Of a stretch of 64,000 bases of DNA, positions 34,808 through 44,900 are shown one piece after another (positions within the stretch are counted from its first letter, which is position 1; the number at the start of each line of letters is the position of its first letter). The position numbers were made by a program, and so were the translations under genes. The notes beneath the pieces were generated by a model. That model did not search any database and was not told the DNA's origin. It saw nothing but the letters and a program-made list of their open reading frames with translations. The DNA comes from Bacillota bacterium (GTDB taxonomy: Bacteria; Bacillota; Clostridia; Lachnospirales; Lachnospiraceae): the NCBI GenBank assembly GCA_023407575.1, contig JAEYLX010000069.1:186001-250000 (forward strand), given 5' to 3'.

Positions 34808-36199
34808 TTGAAACAGAGCTTAAAAACACAATTATCATCAACAATACTTATTATTGTTTTATTAACCATTGCTATGATTAGCGTATTAGCTAACTTTTTT
34901 ATTAATCGTCAGTTTACGGAATACTTAGCTAAGCAGCAAGCACTAAAGGCTCAAATAATAACTTCAACCATAAGCCAGCAATACAGTTCATTTACGAATC
35001 AATGGAATGAGAATTATGTACATGCAATTGGCATGTTCGCTCTCTATGAAGGCTATATTATTAAGGTTTATGATAAGCAGGGAGATATCATATGGGATGC
35101 ACAATCCCATGATATGGGCTTGTGTAATCGCATTATGGATGATATCTCCAACCGTATGAAAATCGAATATCCAAAGCTGGAGGGTGATTTTTCCTCAATA
35201 GACTATCCCTTAGAAAATGACGGAGATAGGATTGGACATGTCAGTATTAGTTATTTTGGACCATTTTTCTTAAATGAGAATGATTTTAAGTTTCTTCATG
35301 CAATGAATACCATTTTATTATCAGTGGGATTGGTTTCCCTACTGGTTTCACTGGCAATAGGGCATTTAATGGCTAGAAGAATTAGTAGCCCCATTTTAAA
35401 GATGGTGGATGTAACAAAGCAAATATCGGATGGAAGATATGAAGTAAGATTAGAAGAAGGTAGTAAAACAAAAGAGCTGAACTTATTAGAAGAATCCATC
35501 AACCACCTTGCGGGTTCTCTTGAAACATTAGAAAAACTAAGAAAGCAGCTAACCGAGGATGTGGCGCATGAGCTCCGAACCCCTATTACAATACTTCAAT
35601 CCTATATGGAAGCAATGGCAGACGGATTTTGGGAGGCTACTCCGGAACGATTAAATAGCTGTCATGAAGAGGTAACGAGAATAGGTAAGTTAGTTGGTGA
35701 TTTGGAAAGTCTATCAAAGCTGGAAGGTGAGATGTTAAAGCTTAACAAAGAGAGTATGGATCTTCATGATTTAATAAATAAGACGGTTCAAAACTTCGTA
35801 ACAGAAATAGATAATAAGAAGTTAGAGGTTACTATAGGTGGATTGCACCCTGAATTACTTGCTGATCAGGATCGTATGAAGCAGGTAATCGTTAACCTGT
35901 TAACAAATGCAATCAAATACTCCAGCGAGGGTAGTTCAATTAATATTGAATTATTTGAGACAAAGGACACCGTTGGTTTTTATATTCAGGATAGCGGAAT
36001 TGGTATACCGAAAGAGGAACTGCCCTATATTTTTGAACGCTTTTATAGAGCGGATAAATCTCGTAATCGATTAACAGGTGGTACAGGAATAGGACTTACA
36101 ATTGTGAAATCCATTGTGGAGGCTCATGGAGGTAAAATAACAGTAGAAAGTAACTTGAATGAGGGAAGTAGATTCTGCGTAGTGTTACCGAAGATATAA
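34808..36199 (+). CDS. Sensor histidine kinase
   Basis: 463 residues. Membrane helix at about 10-32, an extracytoplasmic sensor of about 125 residues, second helix at about 160-185, HAMP domain (about 186-238), HisKA dimerisation domain with His254 in DVAHELRTP, and ATPase domain with N-box NLLTNAIKYS, G1 DSGIGIP and G2 GTGIGLTI. The start is TTG at 34808, immediately after the response-regulator stop, with GGAGGTGA inside the end of that gene. The sensor shows no clear metal-binding cluster, so the signal is unknown. Confidence 0.93.
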   Translation: MKQSLKTQLSSTILIIVLLTIAMISVLANFFINRQFTEYLAKQQALKAQIITSTISQQYSSFTNQWNENYVHAIGMFALYEGYIIKVYDKQGDIIWDAQSHDMGLCNRIMDDISNRMKIEYPKLEGDFSSIDYPLENDGDRIGHVSISYFGPFFLNENDFKFLHAMNTILLSVGLVSLLVSLAIGHLMARRISSPILKMVDVTKQISDGRYEVRLEEGSKTKELNLLEESINHLAGSLETLEKLRKQLTEDVAHELRTPITILQSYMEAMADGFWEATPERLNSCHEEVTRIGKLVGDLESLSKLEGEMLKLNKESMDLHDLINKTVQNFVTEIDNKKLEVTIGGLHPELLADQDRMKQVIVNLLTNAIKYSSEGSSINIELFETKDTVGFYIQDSGIGIPKEELPYIFERFYRADKSRNRLTGGTGIGLTIVKSIVEAHGGKITVESNLNEGSRFCVVLPKI

Positions 36200-36280
36200 A
36201 TATTGTTGATAAACTTCTGCATTATTATTTTGGTGTGGATATAAATAGCAAATAACATTTCCTTTATTTTGCATTTTATA

Positions 36281-36308
36281 TTGAAATGGTACTGCATTAT
36301 GCTATAAT
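36281..36308 (+). promoter_or_regulatory. Promoter of zinc-ribbon membrane protein
   Basis: TTGAAA (36281-36286) and a perfect TATAAT (36303-36308) with a 16-bp spacer. It lies inside a longer reading of the downstream gene, supporting the later start. Confidence 0.7.
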
Positions 36309-36381
36309 TAAATTGTTTAATATGCTAATATTAATAGGATCATTTAATTATAACGATTATGTATGGAGGCGTAAAAATAGT

Positions 36382-36663
36382 ATGAAAATTTCCTACTTGC
36401 CAGTAAAATGTGTCATTTGTTTATTTATCACTTGTATGTCATCATTTTTCTTGTCCATGGTAGCTGGTTATTATCAAATATTTTTACTAATGTACTTATT
36501 CTTATTTGTAATGGCTGCCTGTCTTGTATTGAATGTGGTAATTCAACTTCATTACTTTCGATGTCCGTATTGTGCACAGCGCATACGAACAGAAACATTA
36601 TTGAGTGCGAAAAGAAATGTTAGGCATTGTTCCTTCTGCGGAAAACAAATTGAATTTAAATAG
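36382..36663 (+). CDS. Small membrane protein with zinc-ribbon tail
   Basis: 93 residues: two membrane helices (about 8-30 and 33-53) followed by a cytoplasmic zinc-ribbon-like tail with FRCPYC (about 59-64) and HCSFCGKQ (about 83-90). Family not recognised. ATG 36382 has GGAGG 13 bases upstream, rather long; no better start is seen and the promoter lies before it. It stands alone between the two-component system and the Ig-like protein. Confidence 0.65.
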   Translation: MKISYLPVKCVICLFITCMSSFFLSMVAGYYQIFLLMYLFLFVMAACLVLNVVIQLHYFRCPYCAQRIRTETLLSAKRNVRHCSFCGKQIEFK

Positions 36664-36940
36664 GTTATTTGATTTTTTTTCGCATCTAGATTAGACAGAA
36701 TGCAAAGCTGCTCCATTATAAAAATAAGTTTAATAGGAAATTCTTCTCGATAATCTTGAAATTAAATTTGCTTTAGCTATAATAGTGGGTAGTTGTATTA
36801 TCTGCAATTATAGCTTTTTCTTTTTAGTAGTTATGTAACACCACAAATTTCCATGGTTAATATTAAAAAAATACTAACAATATTCAACTAGGTTGCCGAT
36901 ATTAATTGTAGCTAAGGGTTTAAGGGAGGTAAAAGTACAT

Positions 36941-39900
36941 ATGAAAATGAAAAAAATACTGAAATCGTTATTATATAGCTTAATACTAGCTTTAATTATA
37001 TTACCATTCACTGGAACATCAGCAAAAGTATCTGCGGCGTCCGCTGCAGATTATGGTTTTGTACAATCAGGTACATCAAAGCCAGTAGGTAGTGAATATG
37101 AAATAAAGCAATCCTCGACTACCTTTAATATAACAGGAACATTAGAACCAACTGCAACCATTCAATGGTCCACGTCGCAGAAGAAGGTTGTAGATATTGA
37201 TACAAGCACAAGCAATCCGAACAGTTTTGTGACACTGCTGCGTAAGGGACCAGGATATTCAACTATAACAGCAACAATAAAGCAAAGCTGGGGTACCATC
37301 AATATCAGTTTTGCCGTGAAAGTTGGACTTGCCTTTGATGCTCAAAGATCTGGCTTGACTACGATAACTACCACAGAGAATAAAGTATTATTGCTAGATT
37401 CCAATATGGATACAACAGCACCAGTAATTCAAAAAAGATTATATTTGAAATATGTTACTGAGGTAGATACAGAACCTACCACCGATGATTTGGATGATGT
37501 GGTAGAGTGGAAAAGTTCTAATATTGGTGTTGCAACGGTAGATGAAACAGGTTTGGTAACTGTTGTTGGAGCAGGTACTGCAACAATTACGGTAACCTCC
37601 AAGACCTGGTCCACCAGTGATAAAGCAATGGTGGAGACAATTCCAGTTGTTGTAAAGCCACACTTCAATCTTACAATACCTGATTCCACAGGTCAAAATG
37701 TAACTTATAATTCCACAGCGGATAAGAATCAGGCTTCTGCCATTGTTTCTGGAGTTCCTTCTAGTTTTACCATTAATTCGAGTGCTTCCCTTGGTACTAA
37801 TTTAAAATGGGTGGTATATGACAATAAGGGTAATTCCATAAAAGAAGGAGATTCTACCCTGATGTCTTATAATGTTAGTGACATCAGTGGAAATGTTACC
37901 TTTAGAAATGTAAAAGCTGGTTCTTATGAAATATATGCATATTCAGATTCAAAATATATAGGGAATACCAACATACCCTATGCTTATATGAAAATAGTCG
38001 TTCCAATCGTATTTAATAATTTAAATCTTGTTATGACAGTTGGAGATACCTACAATCTGATTGCAAATTCTAACATAACCGGAGTAAATATGTTTACAGC
38101 ACCGGTTTATGTTGAAGGAAGTCAAAATACAGCACTTCTTGATACCAAGGATTATGTAATAACGGCAAAGCGAAATGGTACGGTAACCATTAAGCTTTCC
38201 TATAATACAACACAGAATCAATATGGTGATGAAACCGTTGTTGCTGATATATTAATACATATTAGAGTTATTGATGGAATTGCATTGAGCACTTCCGATG
38301 CTACCATTTATACAAAGGGTACCCTGCAATTGAATGCAATTGTAACGGATAGCACCTACCCAATTGTATGGAGTTCAAGTGATCCTAAGGTAGCAACCGT
38401 AGAAAATGGTTTAGTTACAGGTCTAACCAAAGGAACAACAACGATAACAGCTCAACAAAATATTAATGGTATAGTAAAATCAGCTACCTGTAAAATTACA
38501 GTACAGCAATCGGTAACTAGTATTGTTCTTGACCCGGCAAAATTAAATCTTGCTATAGGTGAATCTGCAACCATAACAGCAACTGTTACACCGAAGGATC
38601 TTTCCAATATTAATCTTCAATGGAGATCCTCTGACACAAGTGTGGTTGTAGTTACTAATCCATATGCTTTAACTGCAGTTATTAAAGGTGTTGCTGGGGG
38701 AACAGCCGTAATCACAGCGATTAATCAGGACAATGTTGTTGTTGGCTACTGTCATGTTACAGTAAGACAACCGGTAACAAGTATTGTATTATCTGAAACC
38801 TCTGCCATTGTAAGTATGGCTTCAAAATACCTGCAGCTACGAGCTTCGGTCTATCCAACTACCGCATTGAATAAGGAGGTACTTTGGTCCTCCACCGATA
38901 CAAAAAAAGCTACAGTAGATGCTAACGGTAGAGTAACGTTTATAAAGTCGGGAACGGTTACAATTATAGCAACCTCTGCGGATAACCCTGCTGTTACCGC
39001 AATATGTAATCTTACAATTGATGTTCCTGTAGTATCAATCGCTCTGGATGAAACTACCAAGACAATGTACGTGGGTGAAACAGCTAGGTTAACTTATGTA
39101 CTCCTTCCAATTAATGCAGCAAATGCTGGAGTGACTTGGACCTCAACCAATACAGCTGTTGTTACTGTTGATGCATCAGGAAAGGTTACTGCTAAGAGTG
39201 TTGGAACAGCAACCATAATTTTAAGGACCTCCGATGGGGCTTATACGGCATATTGCAATATTACTGTTAGAAGTGTTGCAACTGGTGTGAAATTAGATGT
39301 ATCTAATTTAAAACTAAAAGCTGGAGAATATTATGTCTTTAAAAAGACTTTGACACCAGCAAACAGTACAGACAATGAGCTTATTTGGGAATCCAGCGAT
39401 ACGAAGATAGCAACTGTTGATAATGAAGGTAAAGTGACTGGTAAAGGAGCCGGATTAGCAATTATTACGGTAAGAACAGTTGCCGGTGCAATAGCCCATT
39501 GTTATGTAACCGTGACGCAACCTGTTACAGGTCTCTTGTTAAACTTTTCAGAAAAGACCATCTTTGTTGGTAATAAGTTCACCCTTGAAGTATCCATTAC
39601 ACCAAGTAATGCAACACAGCTTGGAGTTACCTGGAAAAGCTCCAATGAAAAGGTAGCTACAGTTAACAGTAAGGGTGAAATAACCGCTATAAAAGGAGGT
39701 TCAGCAGTTATATATTGTACTACGGTAGATGGAGGCTTAAGAGATACTTGTGTCATTTTAGTTAGAGAGCCAGTTACAACAGTTAAGCTTAGTCCTACCA
39801 GCTACAGACTTGGCAAAGGTAGGTCGTTAACTCTTGCAGCAAAGATAACCACCGAATCTGCAACAAATCCTGGCTTAGTGTGGAAGTCAAGTAATCCAAG

Positions 39901-40747
39901 TGTTGCAACCGTTAATCAGAAAGGAAAGGTTACTGGAATTAAGAACGGTTATGCTACAATTATTGTTACAACAACCGATGGAAGTGATGTGGAAGCAACA
40001 GCTGTAATACGAGTAGTGACGCCGGTAAGCAGTCTCTCTATAAGTACAAGTTATATGACAATGTATGTTGGTGATACCAGAACGATAAAAGCAACATTAA
40101 AACCATCCAATGCAACCTTTAAGACAGCCAAGTGGACCTCTAGTAATAAATCCATAGCAATTGTCGATGAAAAAGGTGTTGTTACTGCACTAAAGGATGG
40201 GGAGGTAACAATTACGGCATCTGCTATGGATAATAGTGGGAAAAAGGCTATTTGTGTAATAACGGTTAATAAACGAGTACCAGCAACTGGAATTACGCTT
40301 CAGGATAAAAAGATAACCCTTGTAGCTAAAGAAAGTAAAATTGTTTCCGTTGTATTAGCTCCGGCTAACGCAGATAAAGATATTACCTGGAGTTCAGATA
40401 GTCCGGCAGTTGCTTCTGTGGATAAAAAAACCGGCAGAATTGTTGCAAAGTCACCAGGAACAGCCTATATTACTGCGATGACAGGATCAGGTAAGACAGC
40501 CACCATTGAGGTAGTAGTCATTGGTCTGAATATTACAAGTCTTACTTTGGAACAATATACTACAATGGAATATCCATTGGTGGTGGAAGGCGCTACCAGT
40601 ACAGTGAAATGGAGTATTGATAATCCAAAGATAGCAATCGTTACAAATGGCAGAGTAAGTACTAGAGCTGTTGGAACAGCCACCATTACTGCTATGGTCA
40701 ATGGCACTAAGTTAACATGCAGGTTAAAAGTTACGAAGATTAGTTGA
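36941..40747 (+). CDS. Secreted multi-domain bacterial Ig-like (BIG_2) surface protein
   Basis: 1268 residues from ATG 36941, which has AGGGAGGT upstream. A signal peptide covers about residues 1-33. The rest is a chain of about 12-14 bacterial Ig-like group 2 domains of about 80-90 residues. Each contains a variant of WSSSDPKVATVENGLVTGL followed by a TITA strand; the last ten or so are clear and those near residues 240-450 are irregular. No LPXTG, SLH or other anchor is seen at the C-terminus, and no catalytic domain, so it may be an adhesive or structural surface protein. It is monocistronic. Ligand unknown. Confidence 0.88.
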   Translation: MKMKKILKSLLYSLILALIILPFTGTSAKVSAASAADYGFVQSGTSKPVGSEYEIKQSSTTFNITGTLEPTATIQWSTSQKKVVDIDTSTSNPNSFVTLLRKGPGYSTITATIKQSWGTINISFAVKVGLAFDAQRSGLTTITTTENKVLLLDSNMDTTAPVIQKRLYLKYVTEVDTEPTTDDLDDVVEWKSSNIGVATVDETGLVTVVGAGTATITVTSKTWSTSDKAMVETIPVVVKPHFNLTIPDSTGQNVTYNSTADKNQASAIVSGVPSSFTINSSASLGTNLKWVVYDNKGNSIKEGDSTLMSYNVSDISGNVTFRNVKAGSYEIYAYSDSKYIGNTNIPYAYMKIVVPIVFNNLNLVMTVGDTYNLIANSNITGVNMFTAPVYVEGSQNTALLDTKDYVITAKRNGTVTIKLSYNTTQNQYGDETVVADILIHIRVIDGIALSTSDATIYTKGTLQLNAIVTDSTYPIVWSSSDPKVATVENGLVTGLTKGTTTITAQQNINGIVKSATCKITVQQSVTSIVLDPAKLNLAIGESATITATVTPKDLSNINLQWRSSDTSVVVVTNPYALTAVIKGVAGGTAVITAINQDNVVVGYCHVTVRQPVTSIVLSETSAIVSMASKYLQLRASVYPTTALNKEVLWSSTDTKKATVDANGRVTFIKSGTVTIIATSADNPAVTAICNLTIDVPVVSIALDETTKTMYVGETARLTYVLLPINAANAGVTWTSTNTAVVTVDASGKVTAKSVGTATIILRTSDGAYTAYCNITVRSVATGVKLDVSNLKLKAGEYYVFKKTLTPANSTDNELIWESSDTKIATVDNEGKVTGKGAGLAIITVRTVAGAIAHCYVTVTQPVTGLLLNFSEKTIFVGNKFTLEVSITPSNATQLGVTWKSSNEKVATVNSKGEITAIKGGSAVIYCTTVDGGLRDTCVILVREPVTTVKLSPTSYRLGKGRSLTLAAKITTESATNPGLVWKSSNPSVATVNQKGKVTGIKNGYATIIVTTTDGSDVEATAVIRVVTPVSSLSISTSYMTMYVGDTRTIKATLKPSNATFKTAKWTSSNKSIAIVDEKGVVTALKDGEVTITASAMDNSGKKAICVITVNKRVPATGITLQDKKITLVAKESKIVSVVLAPANADKDITWSSDSPAVASVDKKTGRIVAKSPGTAYITAMTGSGKTATIEVVVIGLNITSLTLEQYTTMEYPLVVEGATSTVKWSIDNPKIAIVTNGRVSTRAVGTATITAMVNGTKLTCRLKVTKIS

Positions 40748-40810
40748 TGTAAAAGTTAGTTGATAAGATTTAACCTCAAGAATATAAAATGTATAGATTT
40801 TTAATAAAAG

Positions 40811-40848
40811 AAAGCTGTCTGTGATGTTTATTCATCCAAGACAGCTTT
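40811..40848. terminator. Hairpin after the Ig-like protein
   Basis: AAAGCTGTCT (40811-40820) pairs perfectly with AGACAGCTTT (40839-40848). There is little U-run on the plus strand. Confidence 0.6.
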
Positions 40849-40870
40849 CGTCAGATAAACTTAAATGTAT

Positions 40871-41007
40871 ATGAAATAAGAGTGTATGAAATAAGAGTGT
40901 ATGAAATAAGAGTGTATCAAATAAGAGTGTATGAAATAAGAGTGTATCAAATAAGAGTGTATCAAATAAAAAGTATATTAAATAAAAGTATATTAAATAA
41001 GGGACTA
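40871..41007. repeat. 15-bp tandem repeat upstream of the DUF523 gene
   Basis: Six exact-length units of AT(G/C)AAATAAGAGTGT from 40871 to 40960 differ only by G or C at position 3. They are followed by about three degenerate units (with ATTAAATAAAAGT) that run up to the ribosome binding site region. The array covers the expected promoter and leader of the next gene. Confidence 0.9.
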
Positions 41008-41025
41008 TAAAAGGGGGAAATACCA

Positions 41026-41535
41026 ATGTATTTAGTTAGTGCCTGCTTGGCAGGTATACAATGCAGATATGATGGAAAAGGTTCTGTTGATACCACTGTA
41101 ATGGAGATAGTAAACAAGGGAGAAGCAATATTAGTGTGTCCTGAAGTAATTGCTGGATTACCAACACCAAGACCTCGATGTGAAAGAAGAGCAAACGAAG
41201 TAAATAAACAATTTAATAATAAATGTGATTTATTAGATACTAAGATAAATAAAGAGGAAGCGGTGATAGAGAAGAATCAAATTCAGATTATCTGTGAGGA
41301 TGGGCGAGATCTAACCAAGGAATTTTACCAGGGAGCACAGAAGGTACTAGAGCTTGCGAAAGCAAATAATATTACAATGGCGATATTGAAGTCAAAAAGC
41401 CCTTCTTGTGGAATTGGATTCATTTATGATGGGAATTTTACTGGAACTCTTACAAAAGGAAATGGTGTAACTGCTGAGCTACTCTTACAGAATGGAATAA
41501 AGGTAGTAACAGAAAATGAGGTGCGACTTTTATAA
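41026..41535 (+). CDS. DUF523 family protein
   Basis: 169 residues beginning MYLVSACLAGIQCRYDGKG, with later CPEVIAGLPTPRPRCE and SKSPSCGIGFIYDG motifs. These conserved Cys-containing segments define the DUF523 (YbbK-like) family. The Cys residues suggest a metal or Fe-S site; no biochemical role is established that I know of. GGGGG lies before the ATG. Directly upstream is a tandem repeat array; a terminator follows at 41644. Confidence 0.88.
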   Translation: MYLVSACLAGIQCRYDGKGSVDTTVMEIVNKGEAILVCPEVIAGLPTPRPRCERRANEVNKQFNNKCDLLDTKINKEEAVIEKNQIQIICEDGRDLTKEFYQGAQKVLELAKANNITMAILKSKSPSCGIGFIYDGNFTGTLTKGNGVTAELLLQNGIKVVTENEVRLL

Positions 41536-41643
41536 AGCGAGAGCGAATGTTACTTGGATTTCCAATAGTTATATTGCTGTAAAATAATATAAAATATTGC
41601 TGTTTTTAACAAGAAATCATCTTTCCATTGAATTAAAAAAATC

Positions 41644-41678
41644 CATATGTTAAAATACATTCAGAACATATGTTTTTT
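41644..41678 (+). terminator. Rho-independent terminator after DUF523 gene
   Basis: CATATGTT (41644-41651) pairs with AACATATG (41665-41672), followed by a run of T. Confidence 0.8.
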
Positions 41679-41733
41679 AAGTATAATTTCTTCTACACCA
41701 TCGAATAATCTTCGAAGAAATGAGGGATAGGTA

Positions 41734-43419
41734 TTGTTAGTCAGTCTGCATGTTAAAAATTTTGCTATAATCAATGAAATAGAAGTATATTTTAATGATA
41801 ATCTTAATATTATGACGGGCGAGACCGGAGCCGGTAAATCAATTATAATTGGATCTATTAATGCGGCTCTCGGTGCAAAGGTGAATAAGGATATTGTACG
41901 TAATGGTGCAGACTATGCTCTGGTTGAACTTATTTTTGATACAAAGGAAGATTCGGTTTTTCGTCGTATGATAGAATTAGATGTTCCTGTGGAAGGTAAT
42001 CAGATTATAATTTCTCGTAAGATAATGGCAGGTCGAAGTATCTGTAAAATAAATGGTGAAAATGTGACTGCTTCTGTTTTGTCTGAAATTACAGGATTGC
42101 TGATTGACATCCATGGGCAGCATGAGCATCAGTCCTTATTACATAAGGCAAATCACTTGGAGATTGTAGATCGATTTGCAAAAGATGAGATTAGTGGATT
42201 GAAACAGCGGTTAGAACAAGCCTATAAAGAATATAGAAGACTGAAAAATGAATTAGAGCAATCCGGCATAGATGAAGAAAAAAGACTTCGAGAGATTTCA
42301 TTTTTAGAGTATGAACTGGAGGAAATTACAAAGGCAAACCTGTTAGAAGGTGAAGATGAGGAATTAGCAATTAAGTATAAGAAGTTATCCAACGCTAATG
42401 CTATCTCTGTTGGGTTAGAACACATTTATCAGTTGACGGGGAATGATGCTGCCGGAGCAGGAGATCTCATAGGACGAGCTTTAAGGCAATTATTAAAACT
42501 CGCAGATTATGATGAAGTAATAAGATGTTACTTGGATCAACTCACAGAAATTGATGGTTTAGTAAATGATTTTAACCGGGATACATCAGAGTATCTATCA
42601 GACTTAGAGAAGCCCGAAGAAGAGCTTATGGAAGTAACTAAGCGATTGGATTTAATCAATCATTTAAAATCAAAATTCGGTAATTCTGTTCAAATAATAA
42701 AAAATTATGCAAAAGAATGCGAACAGAAATTAGAAAAGTATAGAGATTACGATATCTATATGGATAAGCTAAATAAGTCATTAGAAAAAGCCGAAGTTGA
42801 ATTGAAGGAATTATCCGTTCAATTATCAAATATTCGTAAGAGCAAAGCGAAGGAATTAAACATTAAGATTAGTGAGGCCTTAATTTCATTGAATTTTCTA
42901 GATGTTAAATTTGAAATGACTTTTCAGCAAATGGAGCATTATACAGCAAATGGTTTTGATGATGCAGAATTTATTATTTCTACCAATCCTGGAGAAAGCA
43001 TGAAACCTTTGTCAAAAGTGGCATCCGGTGGTGAATTATCCAGAATTATGTTAGGTATAAAATCTGTACTAGCGGATAAAGATGAAATTGAAACATTAAT
43101 TTTTGATGAAATAGATGTTGGTATTAGTGGTAGAACAGCACAGAAGGTTTCAGAGCAATTAGCATTAATTGCTAGAAATCATCAAATTATTTGCATCACA
43201 CATTTGGCACAAATAGCAGCAATGGCAGATACTCATTATATAATAGAGAAGCAAACAGATGGGTTATCTACACAAACTATAATTAATAAATTAAACTCAA
43301 AAGAAGAAATAGAGGAATTATCCAGAATTCTTGGAGGAGCTGAAATTACAGAGCGTGTGAAAGAAAGTGCGAAAGAAATGAAAGAATTAGCATTAGCTAC
43401 TAAAAAATACAAGCTTTAA
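41734..43419 (+). CDS. recN: DNA repair protein RecN
   Basis: 561 residues, the usual RecN length. Walker A is GETGAGKS (about 29-36), followed by the DIHGQHEHQSLL segment, a central coiled coil (about 150-390), the ABC signature VASGGELSRIM and Walker B LIFDEIDVGISG. RecN is an SMC-like ATPase recruited to double-strand breaks. The start is TTG 41734 with GAGGG seven bases upstream. The order recN-spoIVB-spo0A is conserved in spore-forming Firmicutes. A terminator follows at 43469. Confidence 0.96.
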   Translation: MLVSLHVKNFAIINEIEVYFNDNLNIMTGETGAGKSIIIGSINAALGAKVNKDIVRNGADYALVELIFDTKEDSVFRRMIELDVPVEGNQIIISRKIMAGRSICKINGENVTASVLSEITGLLIDIHGQHEHQSLLHKANHLEIVDRFAKDEISGLKQRLEQAYKEYRRLKNELEQSGIDEEKRLREISFLEYELEEITKANLLEGEDEELAIKYKKLSNANAISVGLEHIYQLTGNDAAGAGDLIGRALRQLLKLADYDEVIRCYLDQLTEIDGLVNDFNRDTSEYLSDLEKPEEELMEVTKRLDLINHLKSKFGNSVQIIKNYAKECEQKLEKYRDYDIYMDKLNKSLEKAEVELKELSVQLSNIRKSKAKELNIKISEALISLNFLDVKFEMTFQQMEHYTANGFDDAEFIISTNPGESMKPLSKVASGGELSRIMLGIKSVLADKDEIETLIFDEIDVGISGRTAQKVSEQLALIARNHQIICITHLAQIAAMADTHYIIEKQTDGLSTQTIINKLNSKEEIEELSRILGGAEITERVKESAKEMKELALATKKYKL

Positions 43420-43468
43420 AAATTGAAAATTACGTATACTAAAATCATGGATATACAATACTATTGTG

Positions 43469-43499
43469 GGATATACAATACGGTTGTATATCCTTTTTT
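43469..43499 (+). terminator. Rho-independent terminator after recN
   Basis: GGATATACAA (43469-43478) pairs perfectly with TTGTATATCC (43484-43493), followed by six T. A second copy of GGATATACAATAC lies 21 bp upstream (from 43449) and could compete for the same arm. Confidence 0.9.
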
Positions 43500-43616
43500 G
43501 ATGTAAGAAAACGAGAGAGACACTGCATCAAAGAACTTCAAATTAAGTAACAACCTTTAATATATTTTTTAAGACAGCAAGCGCGTGCATGAAAAAAAGA
43601 GGTATGAGGTGAAAGG

Positions 43617-44900
43617 ATGAGGGTAAACAAAATATATCGAAAGTTTCTAATCTGTTTGTTTATAGTAAATATTGTTGTGTTAGCATTTTTTATTTATTAT
43701 TACATCGAAAAAAGTATACCAAATGAAATTAAGCTAGTGGTCGGAACAGAGCAAGACTTCGACTTTAATATGCCCATGCAAGCTAATATTGAGACAGAAG
43801 ATATTGGTGTTATAAGTGTGAATGATCTTAGGGTTCCAGCGAATCAAATTGATATTGATTTAAATCAACCTTTTACATTAGAATCCTCTCAAACGGGAAA
43901 ATATAATGTAAGTTTAAAGCTTTTCGGTATTTTTGATTTGAAAAATATTTCACTGGATGTAATTGAAACAAATGAATTGATTCCATGTGGTTATCCGATT
44001 GGTATTTATGTTGAAACAGACGGACTTCTTGTATTGGGTAGTGGACGAATCACAGGTGCCGACGGTCTAAATCATGAACCAATTAACAACAAATTAAAGT
44101 CTGGGGATTATATATTAGAAATAAACAATATAAAACTTACAGAAAAAAGTGAATTAATTGATGAAATACAAAAATGTGAAGGCAAAGATGTAACATTGTT
44201 GGTAAGAAGAAATGAGGAAGATTTTACGGTTAAGATTACCCCTGTAAAAACCTCAAGTGGTTCTTACAAAATAGGTGCATGGATTAGGGATAATACGCAG
44301 GGTATCGGAACACTTACGTTTATAACAACTGATGGGCAATTTGGGGCATTAGGTCATGGTATCACTGATATTGATACAGGATTATTAATGGATGTAAAAC
44401 AAGGTTCTATTTATACGGCAGAGATTATGTCAATAATTAAAGGTAAAGAAGGAGCACCGGGGGAATTAATAGGTATGATTCGCCAAAATGACAGGTTTCG
44501 AATAGGTAAAATTACGAACAATACCTATCAAGGGATATTTGGTAGAATTGGAGGTAATTATGAGGATGACCCATCATTGAAACCTCTGGAGATAGGATTA
44601 AAACAAGAAGTAAAGAAGGGGAAAGCAGTCATTCGCTGTACAATTGATGACAAAATAGAAGATTTTGATATTAATATTGAGAGTGTTGATGTTAGTAACA
44701 GTAATCATAGCAAAGGTATTGTTTTACGCATTACAGACGAAAGATTATTAAATATGACAGGCGGAATTGTTCAAGGTATGAGTGGTAGCCCAATTATCCA
44801 AAATAACAAGATAATAGGTGCTGTTACGCATGTATTTATACAGGATTCAACGAAAGGTTATGGTACTTTCATAGAGAACATGGTAAATAATTTAGAATAA
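43617..44900 (+). CDS. spoIVB: SpoIVB serine peptidase (sporulation, sigma-K checkpoint)
   Basis: 427 residues: an N-terminal membrane anchor (about 9-30), a PDZ domain (about 125-200) and a C-terminal S55 peptidase domain. The catalytic His is in LGHGITDIDTG (His247) and the catalytic Ser in the GMSGSPI motif (residues 388-394). In Bacillus subtilis SpoIVB is secreted from the forespore and triggers SpoIVFB to process pro-sigma-K. Lachnospiraceae may use it in a changed pathway. GAGGTG lies seven bases before the ATG. Position between recN and spo0A supports the call. Confidence 0.95.
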   Translation: MRVNKIYRKFLICLFIVNIVVLAFFIYYYIEKSIPNEIKLVVGTEQDFDFNMPMQANIETEDIGVISVNDLRVPANQIDIDLNQPFTLESSQTGKYNVSLKLFGIFDLKNISLDVIETNELIPCGYPIGIYVETDGLLVLGSGRITGADGLNHEPINNKLKSGDYILEINNIKLTEKSELIDEIQKCEGKDVTLLVRRNEEDFTVKITPVKTSSGSYKIGAWIRDNTQGIGTLTFITTDGQFGALGHGITDIDTGLLMDVKQGSIYTAEIMSIIKGKEGAPGELIGMIRQNDRFRIGKITNNTYQGIFGRIGGNYEDDPSLKPLEIGLKQEVKKGKAVIRCTIDDKIEDFDINIESVDVSNSNHSKGIVLRITDERLLNMTGGIVQGMSGSPIIQNNKIIGAVTHVFIQDSTKGYGTFIENMVNNLE

